Part shown: positions 43,157 to 51,919 of the stretch, piece by piece
How the letters are laid out: each line of letters starts with the position of its first letter
Position numbering within the stretch: position 1 is the first letter of the stretch
Source of the DNA: Paraburkholderia susongensis
Lineage (GTDB): Bacteria > Pseudomonadota > Gammaproteobacteria > Burkholderiales > Burkholderiaceae
Length of the DNA stretch: 64,000 bases
Direction of reading: 5' to 3'
Assembly: GCF_900177725.1 (NCBI RefSeq)
Contig: NZ_FXAT01000002.1
Span: 496,001 to 560,000 of the forward strand
Program-made: the position numbers and the translations under genes
Notes under the pieces: generated by a model
The model's database searches: none
Seen by the model: the letters and a program-made list of their open reading frames with translations, nothing else
What the model was told of the DNA's origin: nothing

Positions 43157-44152
43157 TCATACCGCGTGGCGGATGCCGGGGCGCGCGAGCGTCGCGCGAG
43201 CCGCCAGCAACACGTGATAAAAAAAGCGCGCACGCAGCCGCTCGCGCATCGGATAGTGCTTCGACAGCAACACGCGCCACGCCTCGCCAGGCTCGCCGGC
43301 TCTCGCGTAGGCCGATGCGGCGCGCGGCGCGATGCGGCGCAGCGCGTCAGCGCGCGCGGCCTGCGCGGCGGCGGGCACCACGCTGTCGCGCAGTTGCGCG
43401 AACGCGTGCATCGCGGGCAACGCATGCGTCGAAATCGACAGCGCGGTTTCGCGCGAGATCGACACGAACTCATCGACGAAGCACACGGCGGGCGCATCGA
43501 GGCACAGGCGCAAGCCGAAATCGAAGTCGCACGCCTCGCCCACTTCGGCGGTCGTGCGATACGCAATGCGGCGCGCGGCGAGCGTGTCGACCAGATAGCC
43601 ATTGTTCGGGAACATCTGGTCGATGCCGGCGAGCGCGGGCACGGTCATACTGCCGGCGCGCTCGGGCATGCGCCGGTAATCGCGGTTGAGAGACGCGGTC
43701 GCATGCGGGCGCGGGGTGCCGTCGTTGGCGATCACGCGCTGCGTGCCGAATGCGGCGATCAGGCCGGGATGCCGCTGCCAGCACGCATCGAGCGTGCTCA
43801 GCGCGTGCGGTTCGAGCAGATCGTCGTCGTGCAGCAGCACGAGGCGCGCGCCCTGAGCGCGTGCGAAAAGGCGATTCACGTTGCCCGCCTGACCGAGCCG
43901 CGGTGTGTTGCGCCAATAGCGGATCGGCCGGTCGCTGCGCGCGCGCCAGCGCTCGACGACCTGCCGCGCGCTGTCGTCGCGCGAGTCGTCGCCGATCACG
44001 ATCTCGAACTCGCGGTACGTCTGCGCGTGACAACTGGCGATGGCTTCGTCGAGCAGCGCGGCCCGATTGCAGGTCGGAATGCAGATCGAAATCAGCCGCG
44101 CATTCAATGCGTGTCTGGGTTCCCCGCCATGTCCGTCAATCAGTTCAAACAT
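43157..44152 (-). CDS. Glycosyltransferase family 2
   Basis: 331 residues from ATG 44152 (GGAGCAAGT upstream); a GTG at 44200 is less likely. The GT-A fold is clear: LISICIPTCNRAALLDEAIA, YREFEIVIGDDSRDDSA, and the metal-binding LLHDDDLLEPHAL. It should transfer one sugar from a nucleotide donor in the cytoplasm during repeat-unit assembly. The C-terminal third is helical and Ala-rich. Divergent from the flippase gene, 255 bases away. Confidence 0.92.
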   Translation of the reverse strand: MFELIDGHGGEPRHALNARLISICIPTCNRAALLDEAIASCHAQTYREFEIVIGDDSRDDSARQVVERWRARSDRPIRYWRNTPRLGQAGNVNRLFARAQGARLVLLHDDDLLEPHALSTLDACWQRHPGLIAAFGTQRVIANDGTPRPHATASLNRDYRRMPERAGSMTVPALAGIDQMFPNNGYLVDTLAARRIAYRTTAEVGEACDFDFGLRLCLDAPAVCFVDEFVSISRETALSISTHALPAMHAFAQLRDSVVPAAAQAARADALRRIAPRAASAYARAGEPGEAWRVLLSKHYPMRERLRARFFYHVLLAARATLARPGIRHAV

Positions 44153-44407
44153 ACTTGCTCCGAAAAGCGGTTCGCGCCGCGGCCCCGTGGCTGCGCTCAC
44201 CTAACTTCTGATGATTGGCATTTAACATCCTCTCGATAGCAACTATCTGTACGGCCACCCACACAGACGCGCGGCGCGCCAGGGCAATATTCAGACCTGC
44301 GACGGGCCGACGCCGCCGCTCATGCGCGCGCAGCGAGTGCGGCTACGCACCGACGGCGTCAAGAACGAATCGCACCATTGCATGACTCATTGGCCGGACT
44401 GTGGACC

Positions 44408-45877
44408 ATGGAAAGAAGTATCGTCAGAAACATCATCATCAACTTTGCAGGGGCCATCGCTCCGACGTTCGTTTCCCTCGTCACCGTACCCACGTATATC
44501 CATCTGATGGGCGCCGAGCGATACGGGGTGATCAATCTGGTGTGGACGCTGATCGGCTACTTCAGCGTGCTCGATCTCGGCACGAGCCTCGCGACCGAAA
44601 ATCAGATTTCGAAGGCGCGTGCCGCGGACGACGATTCGATCGAACGCATCTTCTGGAGCGCGTGGTTCATGAACCTCGGCACCGGCATCGTCGGCGGACT
44701 GCTGATCTACGCCGGCACGATCCTCTACATCACGCACGGCGTGAAAATCGAGCCGGGGTTCCAGCGCGAAGTGATGGCGAGCCTGCCGTGGATCGCGGTG
44801 GCCGTGCCGATCGCAAACGTTTCATGGGTGTTCGCCGGCGCGATCAACGGCGTCGAGCGTTTCGCGAGCTTCAACATCAACCAGACGATCGGCACCGCGC
44901 TGTTCCAGTTGCTGCCGCTCGCGGCGATCTTCTGCTTTTCACCATCGCTCGCGGTCGTGATTCCGGCTGCCGTGATCGCGCGTTTCGTCGCCGGACTCAT
45001 GCTCGGCGCAGCCGCGTTTCGCGCGCTGGGCATCCGCCGCGTGCGCATGCCGCAATGGCATGTGATGGCCGAACTGTTTCGCTATGGCCGCTGGATGCTG
45101 ATGTTTTCCGGTGCCAACATGATCGCCTCGACACTCGATCGCGTGCTCGTCGGCGCGCTGCTCGGCGCACGCTTCGTCACCTACTATGCGACGCCGCAGA
45201 ATCTCATCACGCGTCTGAACCTGCTGCCGGTCGCGATGGTGCGCACACTGTTTCCGCGCCTCTCGGCGGTCTCGCGCGCCGATGCCGATGCGCTCGCGCA
45301 CAACGCGCTCGCGTTTCTGAACGGCGCGTTCACGCCCTGCGTGATCGTCGCGCTGTTCGCATTGAAGCCGTTCCTGCTCTTGTGGCTCGGGCCGACGCTC
45401 GCCGCCGCCGCGCCGGTCGCGAGCGTGCTGATACTCGGCGTGTGGCTGAGCGGCCAGTCGGGCATTCTCGGCATCCTGATCCAGGCGCAGACCAGCCCCG
45501 CCTACGTGGCGAGCGTCGGCTGGCTGCAATTGCCGTTCTTCGCGGGCGCGCTGTGGTGCGGGATCCACTGGTTCGGAATCATGGGCGCGGCGGTCGTCGT
45601 CGTGCTGAAGGCGCTGTTCGATTATTCGGTGCTGCTCGTGTTCGCGCGGCTGCACGCGTGGTCGATCGTGCGCAACATGCTCGCGCATCTCGCGTTTCTG
45701 CTCGTAGCGCTCGTGCTGGCCGATTCGATCAGCGCGCTGCCGCTCGCGATCGTCATCGCGCTCGTGCTGACGGCGGCGAACTTCGGGATGTCGCTGCATG
45801 GATCGAGCGAATTGCGCGCCGCGCTCTACAAGGTGTGGGCGCGGTTCGTGCCGTCGACGGGGCAGGCTGAGGGGTAA
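44408..45877 (+). CDS. Oligosaccharide flippase (Wzx-type, MOP superfamily)
   Basis: 489 residues from ATG 44408; an in-frame ATG at 44378 adds ten. About 12-14 transmembrane segments. The start NIIINFAGAIAPTFVSLVTVPTYIH, with YGVINLVWTLIGYFSVLDLG soon after, is typical of polysaccharide flippases. RYGRWMLMFSGANMIASTLD recurs in the middle of the family. It should move lipid-linked repeat units across the inner membrane for a Wzy-like polymerase (possibly the protein at 53137). Convergent with the small genes at 45896. Confidence 0.93.
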   Translation: MERSIVRNIIINFAGAIAPTFVSLVTVPTYIHLMGAERYGVINLVWTLIGYFSVLDLGTSLATENQISKARAADDDSIERIFWSAWFMNLGTGIVGGLLIYAGTILYITHGVKIEPGFQREVMASLPWIAVAVPIANVSWVFAGAINGVERFASFNINQTIGTALFQLLPLAAIFCFSPSLAVVIPAAVIARFVAGLMLGAAAFRALGIRRVRMPQWHVMAELFRYGRWMLMFSGANMIASTLDRVLVGALLGARFVTYYATPQNLITRLNLLPVAMVRTLFPRLSAVSRADADALAHNALAFLNGAFTPCVIVALFALKPFLLLWLGPTLAAAAPVASVLILGVWLSGQSGILGILIQAQTSPAYVASVGWLQLPFFAGALWCGIHWFGIMGAAVVVVLKALFDYSVLLVFARLHAWSIVRNMLAHLAFLLVALVLADSISALPLAIVIALVLTAANFGMSLHGSSELRAALYKVWARFVPSTGQAEG

Positions 45878-45895
45878 GGTGGGTGGCGGTGCGGC

Positions 45896-46159
45896 TTACG
45901 GAAGCGGGAACTGGTCCGGCTTCACACGCAAACGTTGCTTTACTTCAGGGTGATATATCGAGAGGATACCGAGTGCGCAGGCGCCGAGGCGGTTGGCGAC
46001 ATTTTCCGTCAGTTCACCGCCTGGAATAGCGTCAAGCCGCCAAGGCGCGACTACGGCGTTTTCGCGCAGTTCCGTAAGATCTGAATCTTTGAGCGAGCAC
46101 ATTTCGAATTGCTGAAGTTCCTCGTTGAACGAGATAACGAAAGATTGTGGTGCGAGCAT
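45896..46159 (-). CDS. Small protein, candidate immunity partner
   Basis: 87 residues: MLAPQSFVISFNEELQQFEM, then SLKDSDLTELREN, a middle with IPGGELTENVANRLGACALG and the end VKPDQFPLP. No signal peptide or transmembrane segment, so probably cytoplasmic. It starts 3 bases after the stop of the gene at 46163-46804, the arrangement of a toxin/immunity pair. No family is recognised, and immunity is inferred from order alone. Confidence 0.55.
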   Translation of the reverse strand: MLAPQSFVISFNEELQQFEMCSLKDSDLTELRENAVVAPWRLDAIPGGELTENVANRLGACALGILSIYHPEVKQRLRVKPDQFPLP

Positions 46160-46162
46160 AGC

Positions 46163-46804
46163 CTAGAATCCCCTGCACTGATTGTAGAGTCGGAATGCGT
46201 TCTGTTGGCACGCGACAAGAGTATACGGGTTGCCTGTCGTCGCCCGATACAGCTTGCATTGATCGAGACGCGCTTCGTATTCGGCGAAACATTCGGCCTC
46301 CTGCGCTTCATCAACCCCGCGCGCCGCAATGTCCTGCATGTCGTCGCTTATCGCATCCGGCCGGTACTCGAAAGGCTGTGCATTGCCAAGATTCCGCGGC
46401 ACACGCGGGCTATTGCCATAGAACGACCTTACCACCTCCGCGTCAGCCGGTGGTTGTGCGTGCGCAGGGGCTTGCCGGGAACCTTTTTCCCGCTGCGTCC
46501 GTATCGCCTCCACACACTTGCGCATCTCATCGCGCTCCGGCACGAAGACCAGGTTGCCGTCCTTTATTTCGTTGTACAGGGCTCTGGCAACCTGATGGTT
46601 GTCCATCCTGTTCATGTGAAAAATGTTGTCACTTTCCCCGAGCGCGTTGCGCAACTCGTAGGACTGAAAGGACAGTAGCAGGGACGGGGCATGCCGCAGC
46701 CACGCTATGCGTGCTTCTTTCATGCCCTCCACCAGATCGTCGTGTGCCTCGCGCGGTACGCTCGCCTGCAACGCAAAATGAAACCAGCGGTCCACGTCGA
46801 ACAT
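46163..46804 (-). CDS. Cys-containing effector-like protein
   Basis: 213 residues from ATG 46804; a TTG at 46912 is the longer option. The N-terminal part is helical (WFHFALQASVPREAHDDLVE). The middle (MDNHQVARALYNEIKDGNLV then FVPERDEMRKCVEAIRTQRE) resembles the linker found in Burkholderia toxins. The C-terminus holds ECFAEYEARLDQCKLYRATT and ACQQNAFRLYNQCRGF. This pattern of spaced C..Y..C..AC..A..Y..C is common at the ends of secreted polymorphic toxins. No catalytic motif is recognised. It is out of place within an exopolysaccharide locus. Confidence 0.55.
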   Translation of the reverse strand: MFDVDRWFHFALQASVPREAHDDLVEGMKEARIAWLRHAPSLLLSFQSYELRNALGESDNIFHMNRMDNHQVARALYNEIKDGNLVFVPERDEMRKCVEAIRTQREKGSRQAPAHAQPPADAEVVRSFYGNSPRVPRNLGNAQPFEYRPDAISDDMQDIAARGVDEAQEAECFAEYEARLDQCKLYRATTGNPYTLVACQQNAFRLYNQCRGF

Positions 46805-47125
46805 GCGGGGCGACCAGATGTGAAGGCCAATCGATTTGCGAACGCTTCGCCAGAAGAAATGTCCGTGCTGCCCTTCACGGACGCTGTGACAGGAATCCGG
46901 GGGAAATGACAACGTTGCGCCTCACAATCGATTAACCAGCCGCGATTGTGCAGCAGGACACCATCCCGAAAAACCCCGGCTTAATCGTTGCAGGAGACGC
47001 CAGTCACGCCTGAACTGAACTGCGCCTCTGAGTTCAGCCCCCTGAGCCATAGCGCGCATCAAAAAAAATACGCGGAGCGACCTCCCGGCCTTCCCCGCGT
47101 TATCGCCCTCGCATTGCCCTTCCCT
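46805..47125. other. Intergenic region
   Basis: 321 bases. A shadow frame and an in-frame upstream extension of the effector-like gene lie here. The stretch 47040-47080 is AT-rich (an A-run at 47061-47068). No other element seen. Confidence 0.35.
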
Positions 47126-48295
47126 TCACACTGTCGTCGATTGCGTCACCGTGTCCGCGAGGCCGGTCTGCGGTGCCGCGATCTTCCCGATATCCGTCCC
47201 GCGCGCGGTCAGTTTCGCAAAGCGGCGCGGCTGGCAACTCTCGAGCGTGCGCTCATAAACCGCGAGATACGCCTCGCTCAGACGCTGCACACTGAATTTT
47301 TCGAGTCCCTGCGAAGCCCGCGCGGCCAATGCCGCATGCGCCTCGCGATCGGTCAGCAAGGTGGTGATCGCGTCGGCGAGCGTGGCCGGGTCGTGCGGCG
47401 GCACGAGCACGCCCGCCTCGCCGCCGTCGAGCATTTCGGGAATGCCGCCCACGCGCGTCGCCACGATTGCGCGGCCCGCTTCGCGCGCTTCGCACAGCAC
47501 GAGCCCCGCAGGCTCGTTATGCGAGGCCAGCACGAACACGTCGGCCTGCGCGAGATAGCCGCGCGGATCGGCGCAAAAGCCCTCGAAGTGCGCATGCTGC
47601 GCCACGCCGATCTGCTGCGCGAATTCCTCCATGACCACGCGGTCCGGACCTTCGCCGACCAGATACAGCACCGCGCTGGGCAGACGCTTGCGCAGCAGCG
47701 CGAACGCGAGCAGCAGATCGCGGATGCCCTTGCGCTCGTACATGCCCGCGAGCGTGACGATGCACGGATGCGCAAGCGCCGGCGACGCAGGCATCGGCTG
47801 CCCGGCGAGCCGCGGCGTGCCGACCGTGCCGTTGCGCACGACGGCGAGGCGCTCGCGCGGAATGCCGCGCGCTTCCATCGCGACCGCCACCGCTTCGCTC
47901 ACGGTGACGACGCGGTCACCCACGCGCATCAGCGTCGCGCTCTTCTGAAACTCGTTGTGCACGGTCGTCACCAGCGCATAGCGCCGCCGCAGCACGCCGA
48001 AACGCGCGAGCAGCGCGCCGGTCATCATGTGCGCGTGCACGACGTCGGGATCGATCCGCGCGATGAGCCGGTTCAGCCCCGCCACCATCGCAGGCACACG
48101 CGAGGGCTTCGGCGCCTGCGCAAGCAGCACGTGACGCACGCCGTGCCGCTCGAGCAGTGCCTCGAAGCCGCCGCCGCCCGATGCGACCGTCACGTCGTGT
48201 CCCGCGCGCGCCTGGCTGCAGGCGAGATCGACCATCACGTTGACGATGCCGTTGCCGATACTTTGCGCATGGTTGGCAAGATGGATGATTTTCAT
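47126..48295 (-). CDS. Glycosyltransferase family 4
   Basis: 389 residues, GT-B fold. The N-terminal Rossmann half begins MKIIHLANHAQSIGNGIVNV and has VVHAHMMTGALLARF. The C-terminal half has VTLAGMYERKGIRDLLLAFA, LYLVGEGPDR and the E-x7-E donor motif in NEPAGLVLCEAREAGRAIV. It should add a sugar, retaining configuration, during repeat-unit synthesis. Last gene of a six-gene operon; the start overlaps the upstream gene by 4 bases. Confidence 0.94.
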   Translation of the reverse strand: MKIIHLANHAQSIGNGIVNVMVDLACSQARAGHDVTVASGGGGFEALLERHGVRHVLLAQAPKPSRVPAMVAGLNRLIARIDPDVVHAHMMTGALLARFGVLRRRYALVTTVHNEFQKSATLMRVGDRVVTVSEAVAVAMEARGIPRERLAVVRNGTVGTPRLAGQPMPASPALAHPCIVTLAGMYERKGIRDLLLAFALLRKRLPSAVLYLVGEGPDRVVMEEFAQQIGVAQHAHFEGFCADPRGYLAQADVFVLASHNEPAGLVLCEAREAGRAIVATRVGGIPEMLDGGEAGVLVPPHDPATLADAITTLLTDREAHAALAARASQGLEKFSVQRLSEAYLAVYERTLESCQPRRFAKLTARGTDIGKIAAPQTGLADTVTQSTTV

Positions 48296-50748
48296 GGATT
48301 GGCAGCAACGTCAGTGGGATGGCGAGAAGCGGTCGCGGGCGCGGCCGTCGAAGGTGTGAAGCGATACATGAGCGCCTTGCCGTGCGCGTCCTCTTCGACG
48401 AGCACGACGTATTCGCCCGCGTACTTGCCGGAGTCGAGACGATGCGCGGTGATCGGCATCGGCACGTCGGTCCAGCCGCTCGTCGAGCCGACTTCCTTGC
48501 CCGGCGCGAGCCGGCCGAGGTCGCGCCCGCTCGCGCGGTCGTAGACGCGTACGATCGCACTGCGCGTTTCGACGGCGAACACGTAATCGCCCGCGACCGT
48601 GAAGCCGTTGATCGACAGCCATTCGGGCGGCCCGGCGTCGGGCAGGCCGATCACGTAGCGCAGCACAGGCTTGCCGCTTTTCCAGTGGTCGTAGCGCGCG
48701 AGCTGTGAGCCCGCGCCATTCCAGTTGTCCTGATTGAACGGATGCGCGGGCGTCGAACCGGAGATGAACATCGTGTCGTCGTCGGCCGAGTAATAGAGGC
48801 GCGCGATGCGATTGAACGGTGCGGGCGCCGGATACTCGCGCGTCGCCGCGTAGCGGTAGACCGGATTGCCGACGCGATCGAAACCCTGCAACGGGAAGCA
48901 TCGAATGCCCTCGGCTTCGGTGCCTTGCCACACGTCGCCGCGACTGTCGACCCACCAGCCGCGCAGAGGCGGCGCATCGCTGCGATTCGCGTTCTGGTCG
49001 AACGCGGCGGAGGAGAAGTCGCCCTTGCCGGTCACGTCGCGCCAGATCCATTCGCCTTGCGGCGGCTGGTTCGGCGGCCACGCGCCGTCGATATGCGACA
49101 GCGCGAAGAGTCCCGCCGGAATCGCGGTCTCGCGATCGGCCGCGAAACGGTAGATGCGCAAATACGACGAGTACATGTCCGTCGTATAGAGCAGGCGATG
49201 CCCGCGTACGTCGCGCACCATCGGCATGCCGCGCTGCGCGCCGAGAGACAGATGGAAATACGGATCGTACGGATAGCGGAAGCGGTCCGCGGTATAGCCC
49301 GCATACGACCACTCCTTGCCGGGCCCGCGCGACAGATCGAGTGTGAAGCGTTTGCTGCCGCTATACACGGAAGGCGGCTCGCCGTCGACGAACTGCGCGC
49401 CGTCGACGAACAGCAGCCCCTGCAGGCTGAAGCGCCGCGTGCCGTCGGGCGCGTAGCTTTCGAGCAGCGCGCCGTCGTAAGTGCTCGGCCCCGTGCCGAT
49501 GGGACGCGGCCCGGCGCCGTTCATCGACACATAGAGATTACCCGCGCGGTCCGCGCCGACGCCGGTCAGCCCATTGAAGCGCAGCGGGCCCGGCGCGCCC
49601 GCGCGGCCCGCGTAAATGCCGCCCTGCTGCCCGAAGCTCGCCGAGAGTTGCATGCCCGCGCCCGCCGTGCTGCCGGGGCTGGCCGCGGTATAGATGAGGA
49701 TCTGCTGGCGCGCGCCGTTATCGGCGACGAGCAGACGGCCCTGCGTATCGACGCTCAGATCGACGGGCACTGTGCCGCCGGGCAGCGCAAGCTCGCCGAG
49801 GTACGCGCCGTCGCGCGAGCGATGCGCCACGCGGCGCGCGTCGTCCGTGCGGCTGTTTTCGATGATCCATAACGAGCCGTCGCGCGCGAGCGCCATGCGG
49901 CCCGGCTCGTGCACCGCGAATGCGCCGGCCGGCTGCATCGTCTGTGCATCGAATACCTGCACGCTGTTGTCGAGTTGATTCGCGACGAACAGGCGCGTGT
50001 TGTCCGCGGCGAGGCCGCGAATCGCGTAATCAGTTTTCGCGGAATAGCGCGAGATCAGCAGGAACGCGAGACGGCTTCCCGCCGGAAACCTGAGCTGCCC
50101 CGCGAACGGCACGCCGTCGCGAATGTCCGCGCGGCTGCGGCGCGACACGCCGCTCCACACTTCGCCTTCGCGCGGCGTAGGCCGGTGTTTGGCTTCCTCG
50201 TTGCCGAGGCTCACCATCGTCTGCGCAGCGTAGACGTACTCGTCGTTCACGGCGATCGCGTCGCCGCCCATCATGCCCCAGCCATGCGACTCGCCGCCGT
50301 GACGCACGAGTTCGCCGTTGCGGTACTGGCCGAGTTCGCCGCCGCCCTCGTCCCACGGCGCGTTCGTGAAGACGTCGCCATCGGCCGCGACCGCGATCGC
50401 CTGCACGTCGATCTGCATCCAGCGATGATCGCCATAGCCCCACGTATTGCCGATCCACGAAGTTCGATAGGAAAACGAAGGATGTGCAGCGGCCGCGCGC
50501 ACCTCGTCGGCGGGACGTCCTGCCGAGGCCACTGCGCCCGGCACGGCGGTGTCGGACGTCGTGCTTTCCAACGACGACGCCTGGTGCGCCACAGCGCTGT
50601 TCATGGCGCCGCTCATGACGCTACCGAGGCCGCTCCCCAGGCCACCCCCGTCGCCACCGCCCCACGCCGCGAGCAACGCGATGAACGGCAACGCCAGCGC
50701 GAGCGCGAACACCAGTCGCTCGAAGGTTTTCCGTGCAGGGCGTCGCAT
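48292..50748 (-). CDS. Large exported NHL/beta-propeller-like protein of the EPS operon
   Basis: 818 residues. A basic start and hydrophobic segment (RLVFALALALPFIALLAAWG, 11-30) give a signal or anchor, then a Gly/Ser/Ala linker. The remainder is blade-like beta repeats: DVQAIAVAADGDVFTN, IRGLAADNTRLFVANQLDNS, PGRMALARDGSLWIIENSRT, VDLSVDTQGRLLVADNG and LTGVGADRAGNLYVSMNG follow the NHL-type G-x-L-x-V-A-D pattern. Later blades include SINGFTVAGDYVFAVETRSA. It lies outside the membrane and may bind or cleave the polymer. No catalytic site is recognised. Its start is 13 bases after the gene at 50762 and its stop overlaps the next gene by 4. Confidence 0.8.
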   Translation of the reverse strand: MRRPARKTFERLVFALALALPFIALLAAWGGGDGGGLGSGLGSVMSGAMNSAVAHQASSLESTTSDTAVPGAVASAGRPADEVRAAAAHPSFSYRTSWIGNTWGYGDHRWMQIDVQAIAVAADGDVFTNAPWDEGGGELGQYRNGELVRHGGESHGWGMMGGDAIAVNDEYVYAAQTMVSLGNEEAKHRPTPREGEVWSGVSRRSRADIRDGVPFAGQLRFPAGSRLAFLLISRYSAKTDYAIRGLAADNTRLFVANQLDNSVQVFDAQTMQPAGAFAVHEPGRMALARDGSLWIIENSRTDDARRVAHRSRDGAYLGELALPGGTVPVDLSVDTQGRLLVADNGARQQILIYTAASPGSTAGAGMQLSASFGQQGGIYAGRAGAPGPLRFNGLTGVGADRAGNLYVSMNGAGPRPIGTGPSTYDGALLESYAPDGTRRFSLQGLLFVDGAQFVDGEPPSVYSGSKRFTLDLSRGPGKEWSYAGYTADRFRYPYDPYFHLSLGAQRGMPMVRDVRGHRLLYTTDMYSSYLRIYRFAADRETAIPAGLFALSHIDGAWPPNQPPQGEWIWRDVTGKGDFSSAAFDQNANRSDAPPLRGWWVDSRGDVWQGTEAEGIRCFPLQGFDRVGNPVYRYAATREYPAPAPFNRIARLYYSADDDTMFISGSTPAHPFNQDNWNGAGSQLARYDHWKSGKPVLRYVIGLPDAGPPEWLSINGFTVAGDYVFAVETRSAIVRVYDRASGRDLGRLAPGKEVGSTSGWTDVPMPITAHRLDSGKYAGEYVVLVEEDAHGKALMYRFTPSTAAPATASRHPTDVAANP

Positions 50749-50761
50749 GATTACCCGCGCA

Positions 50762-51919
50762 TCAGAACGCGCCGATCGCTTCGCGATAGACGTCGGCGAC
50801 CTGCGCGGCGACTACCGGACGATCGAACCGGCCGCGTGCATAGGCGCGGCAGGCCGCGCTGTCGGGCAGCACGCGGCGGCCCTGCAGCGTGTCGACGATG
50901 CCTTCGCCGATCGACCTGTAGCCGCTCGACTGCAACACGAGTTCGCTCGACAGCGGCGCCACTGCCTCAGGCAGGCCGCCCACCGGCGTGACCAGCACCG
51001 GCGTGCCGGCCGCGAGCGATTCGATCGTGGTGAGCCCGAAGCCTTCGAGCGACACGGTCGGCACGATCGACAGATCGGACGCGCGATACCAGAGCGGCAC
51101 TTCGTCGTCGGGCACGAAGCCAACCAGCCGCACGTGTTCTTCGAGCCCGCGCGAGCGGATGCGCGCCTGCAATTGCGCTTCGAGCGGCCCCTTGCCCGCG
51201 ATCGCCAGCAACACGTCGGGCAGCAGCGGCTTGACGATCGCCATCGCGTCGATCAGGTCCTCGATGCCCATGCGCGACACGAGCCGCCGAATGCAGAACA
51301 GCAACGGCCGGTCCTGCGGCAGACCGAGCCGCTCGCGCGCCTCGCGCCGGGTCAGATCGATGTCGAAGTGCTCGACGTCGACGCAGCCCGGCACGATGCG
51401 GATGCGGTCCTCGCGCACGCCGTAGGTCTCGTGCAGCAGACGGCCGAACGCGTGCGACAGCACGATATGACGCGTCGCGCCACGATAGACGAAGCGCTCG
51501 AGCGCGATGCGCGCCGCGCGCGACCAGCCGCCCCCGCCGCCCGGATACGATTCCGCCCCCCACGGCCCATGAAAATGCACGACCTTCGGCACACGCCGGA
51601 ACACACCGACGGTCGGCGCCGCGTAAAGCGCGAAATGCGACGCGACGACGTCGGGCATCTTCGCCGTGCGCAACGCGAGCGACTGCCTGCGCGAGCGCCA
51701 CAACCGCGTGCCGAGTTGCGACTGCGCGGCGGCGAACGCCTGCACGCGCCCGCCCGAGGCGTCGAATACGCCGGGGCTACCGGCCACCATGCCGCGCACG
51801 CTGACGCCCTGCGCGGGCAGCGTGTCGATCAGCGACTGATACATGCGATCGAGCCCGCCTGGCCGTTCGTTGAACCAGTGCATGCCGATCTGCAGCGAAT
51901 CGATCGAAGTACTGTTCAT
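50762..51919 (-). CDS. Glycosyltransferase family 4
   Basis: 385 residues from ATG 51919 (the frame runs on upstream without a real start). Start: SIDSLQIGMHWFNERPGGLD. VVHFHGPWGAESY carries a His-Gly motif seen in fructosyl/mannosyl-type GT4 enzymes. HIVLSHAFGRLLHETYGV, FCIRRLVSRMGIEDLIDAMA, LLAIAGKGPLEAQL and the E-x7-E motif LEGFGLTTIESLAAGTPVLV follow. It overlaps the upstream GT4 gene by 4 bases (ATGA), so they are translationally coupled. Confidence 0.94.
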   Translation of the reverse strand: MNSTSIDSLQIGMHWFNERPGGLDRMYQSLIDTLPAQGVSVRGMVAGSPGVFDASGGRVQAFAAAQSQLGTRLWRSRRQSLALRTAKMPDVVASHFALYAAPTVGVFRRVPKVVHFHGPWGAESYPGGGGGWSRAARIALERFVYRGATRHIVLSHAFGRLLHETYGVREDRIRIVPGCVDVEHFDIDLTRREARERLGLPQDRPLLFCIRRLVSRMGIEDLIDAMAIVKPLLPDVLLAIAGKGPLEAQLQARIRSRGLEEHVRLVGFVPDDEVPLWYRASDLSIVPTVSLEGFGLTTIESLAAGTPVLVTPVGGLPEAVAPLSSELVLQSSGYRSIGEGIVDTLQGRRVLPDSAACRAYARGRFDRPVVAAQVADVYREAIGAF

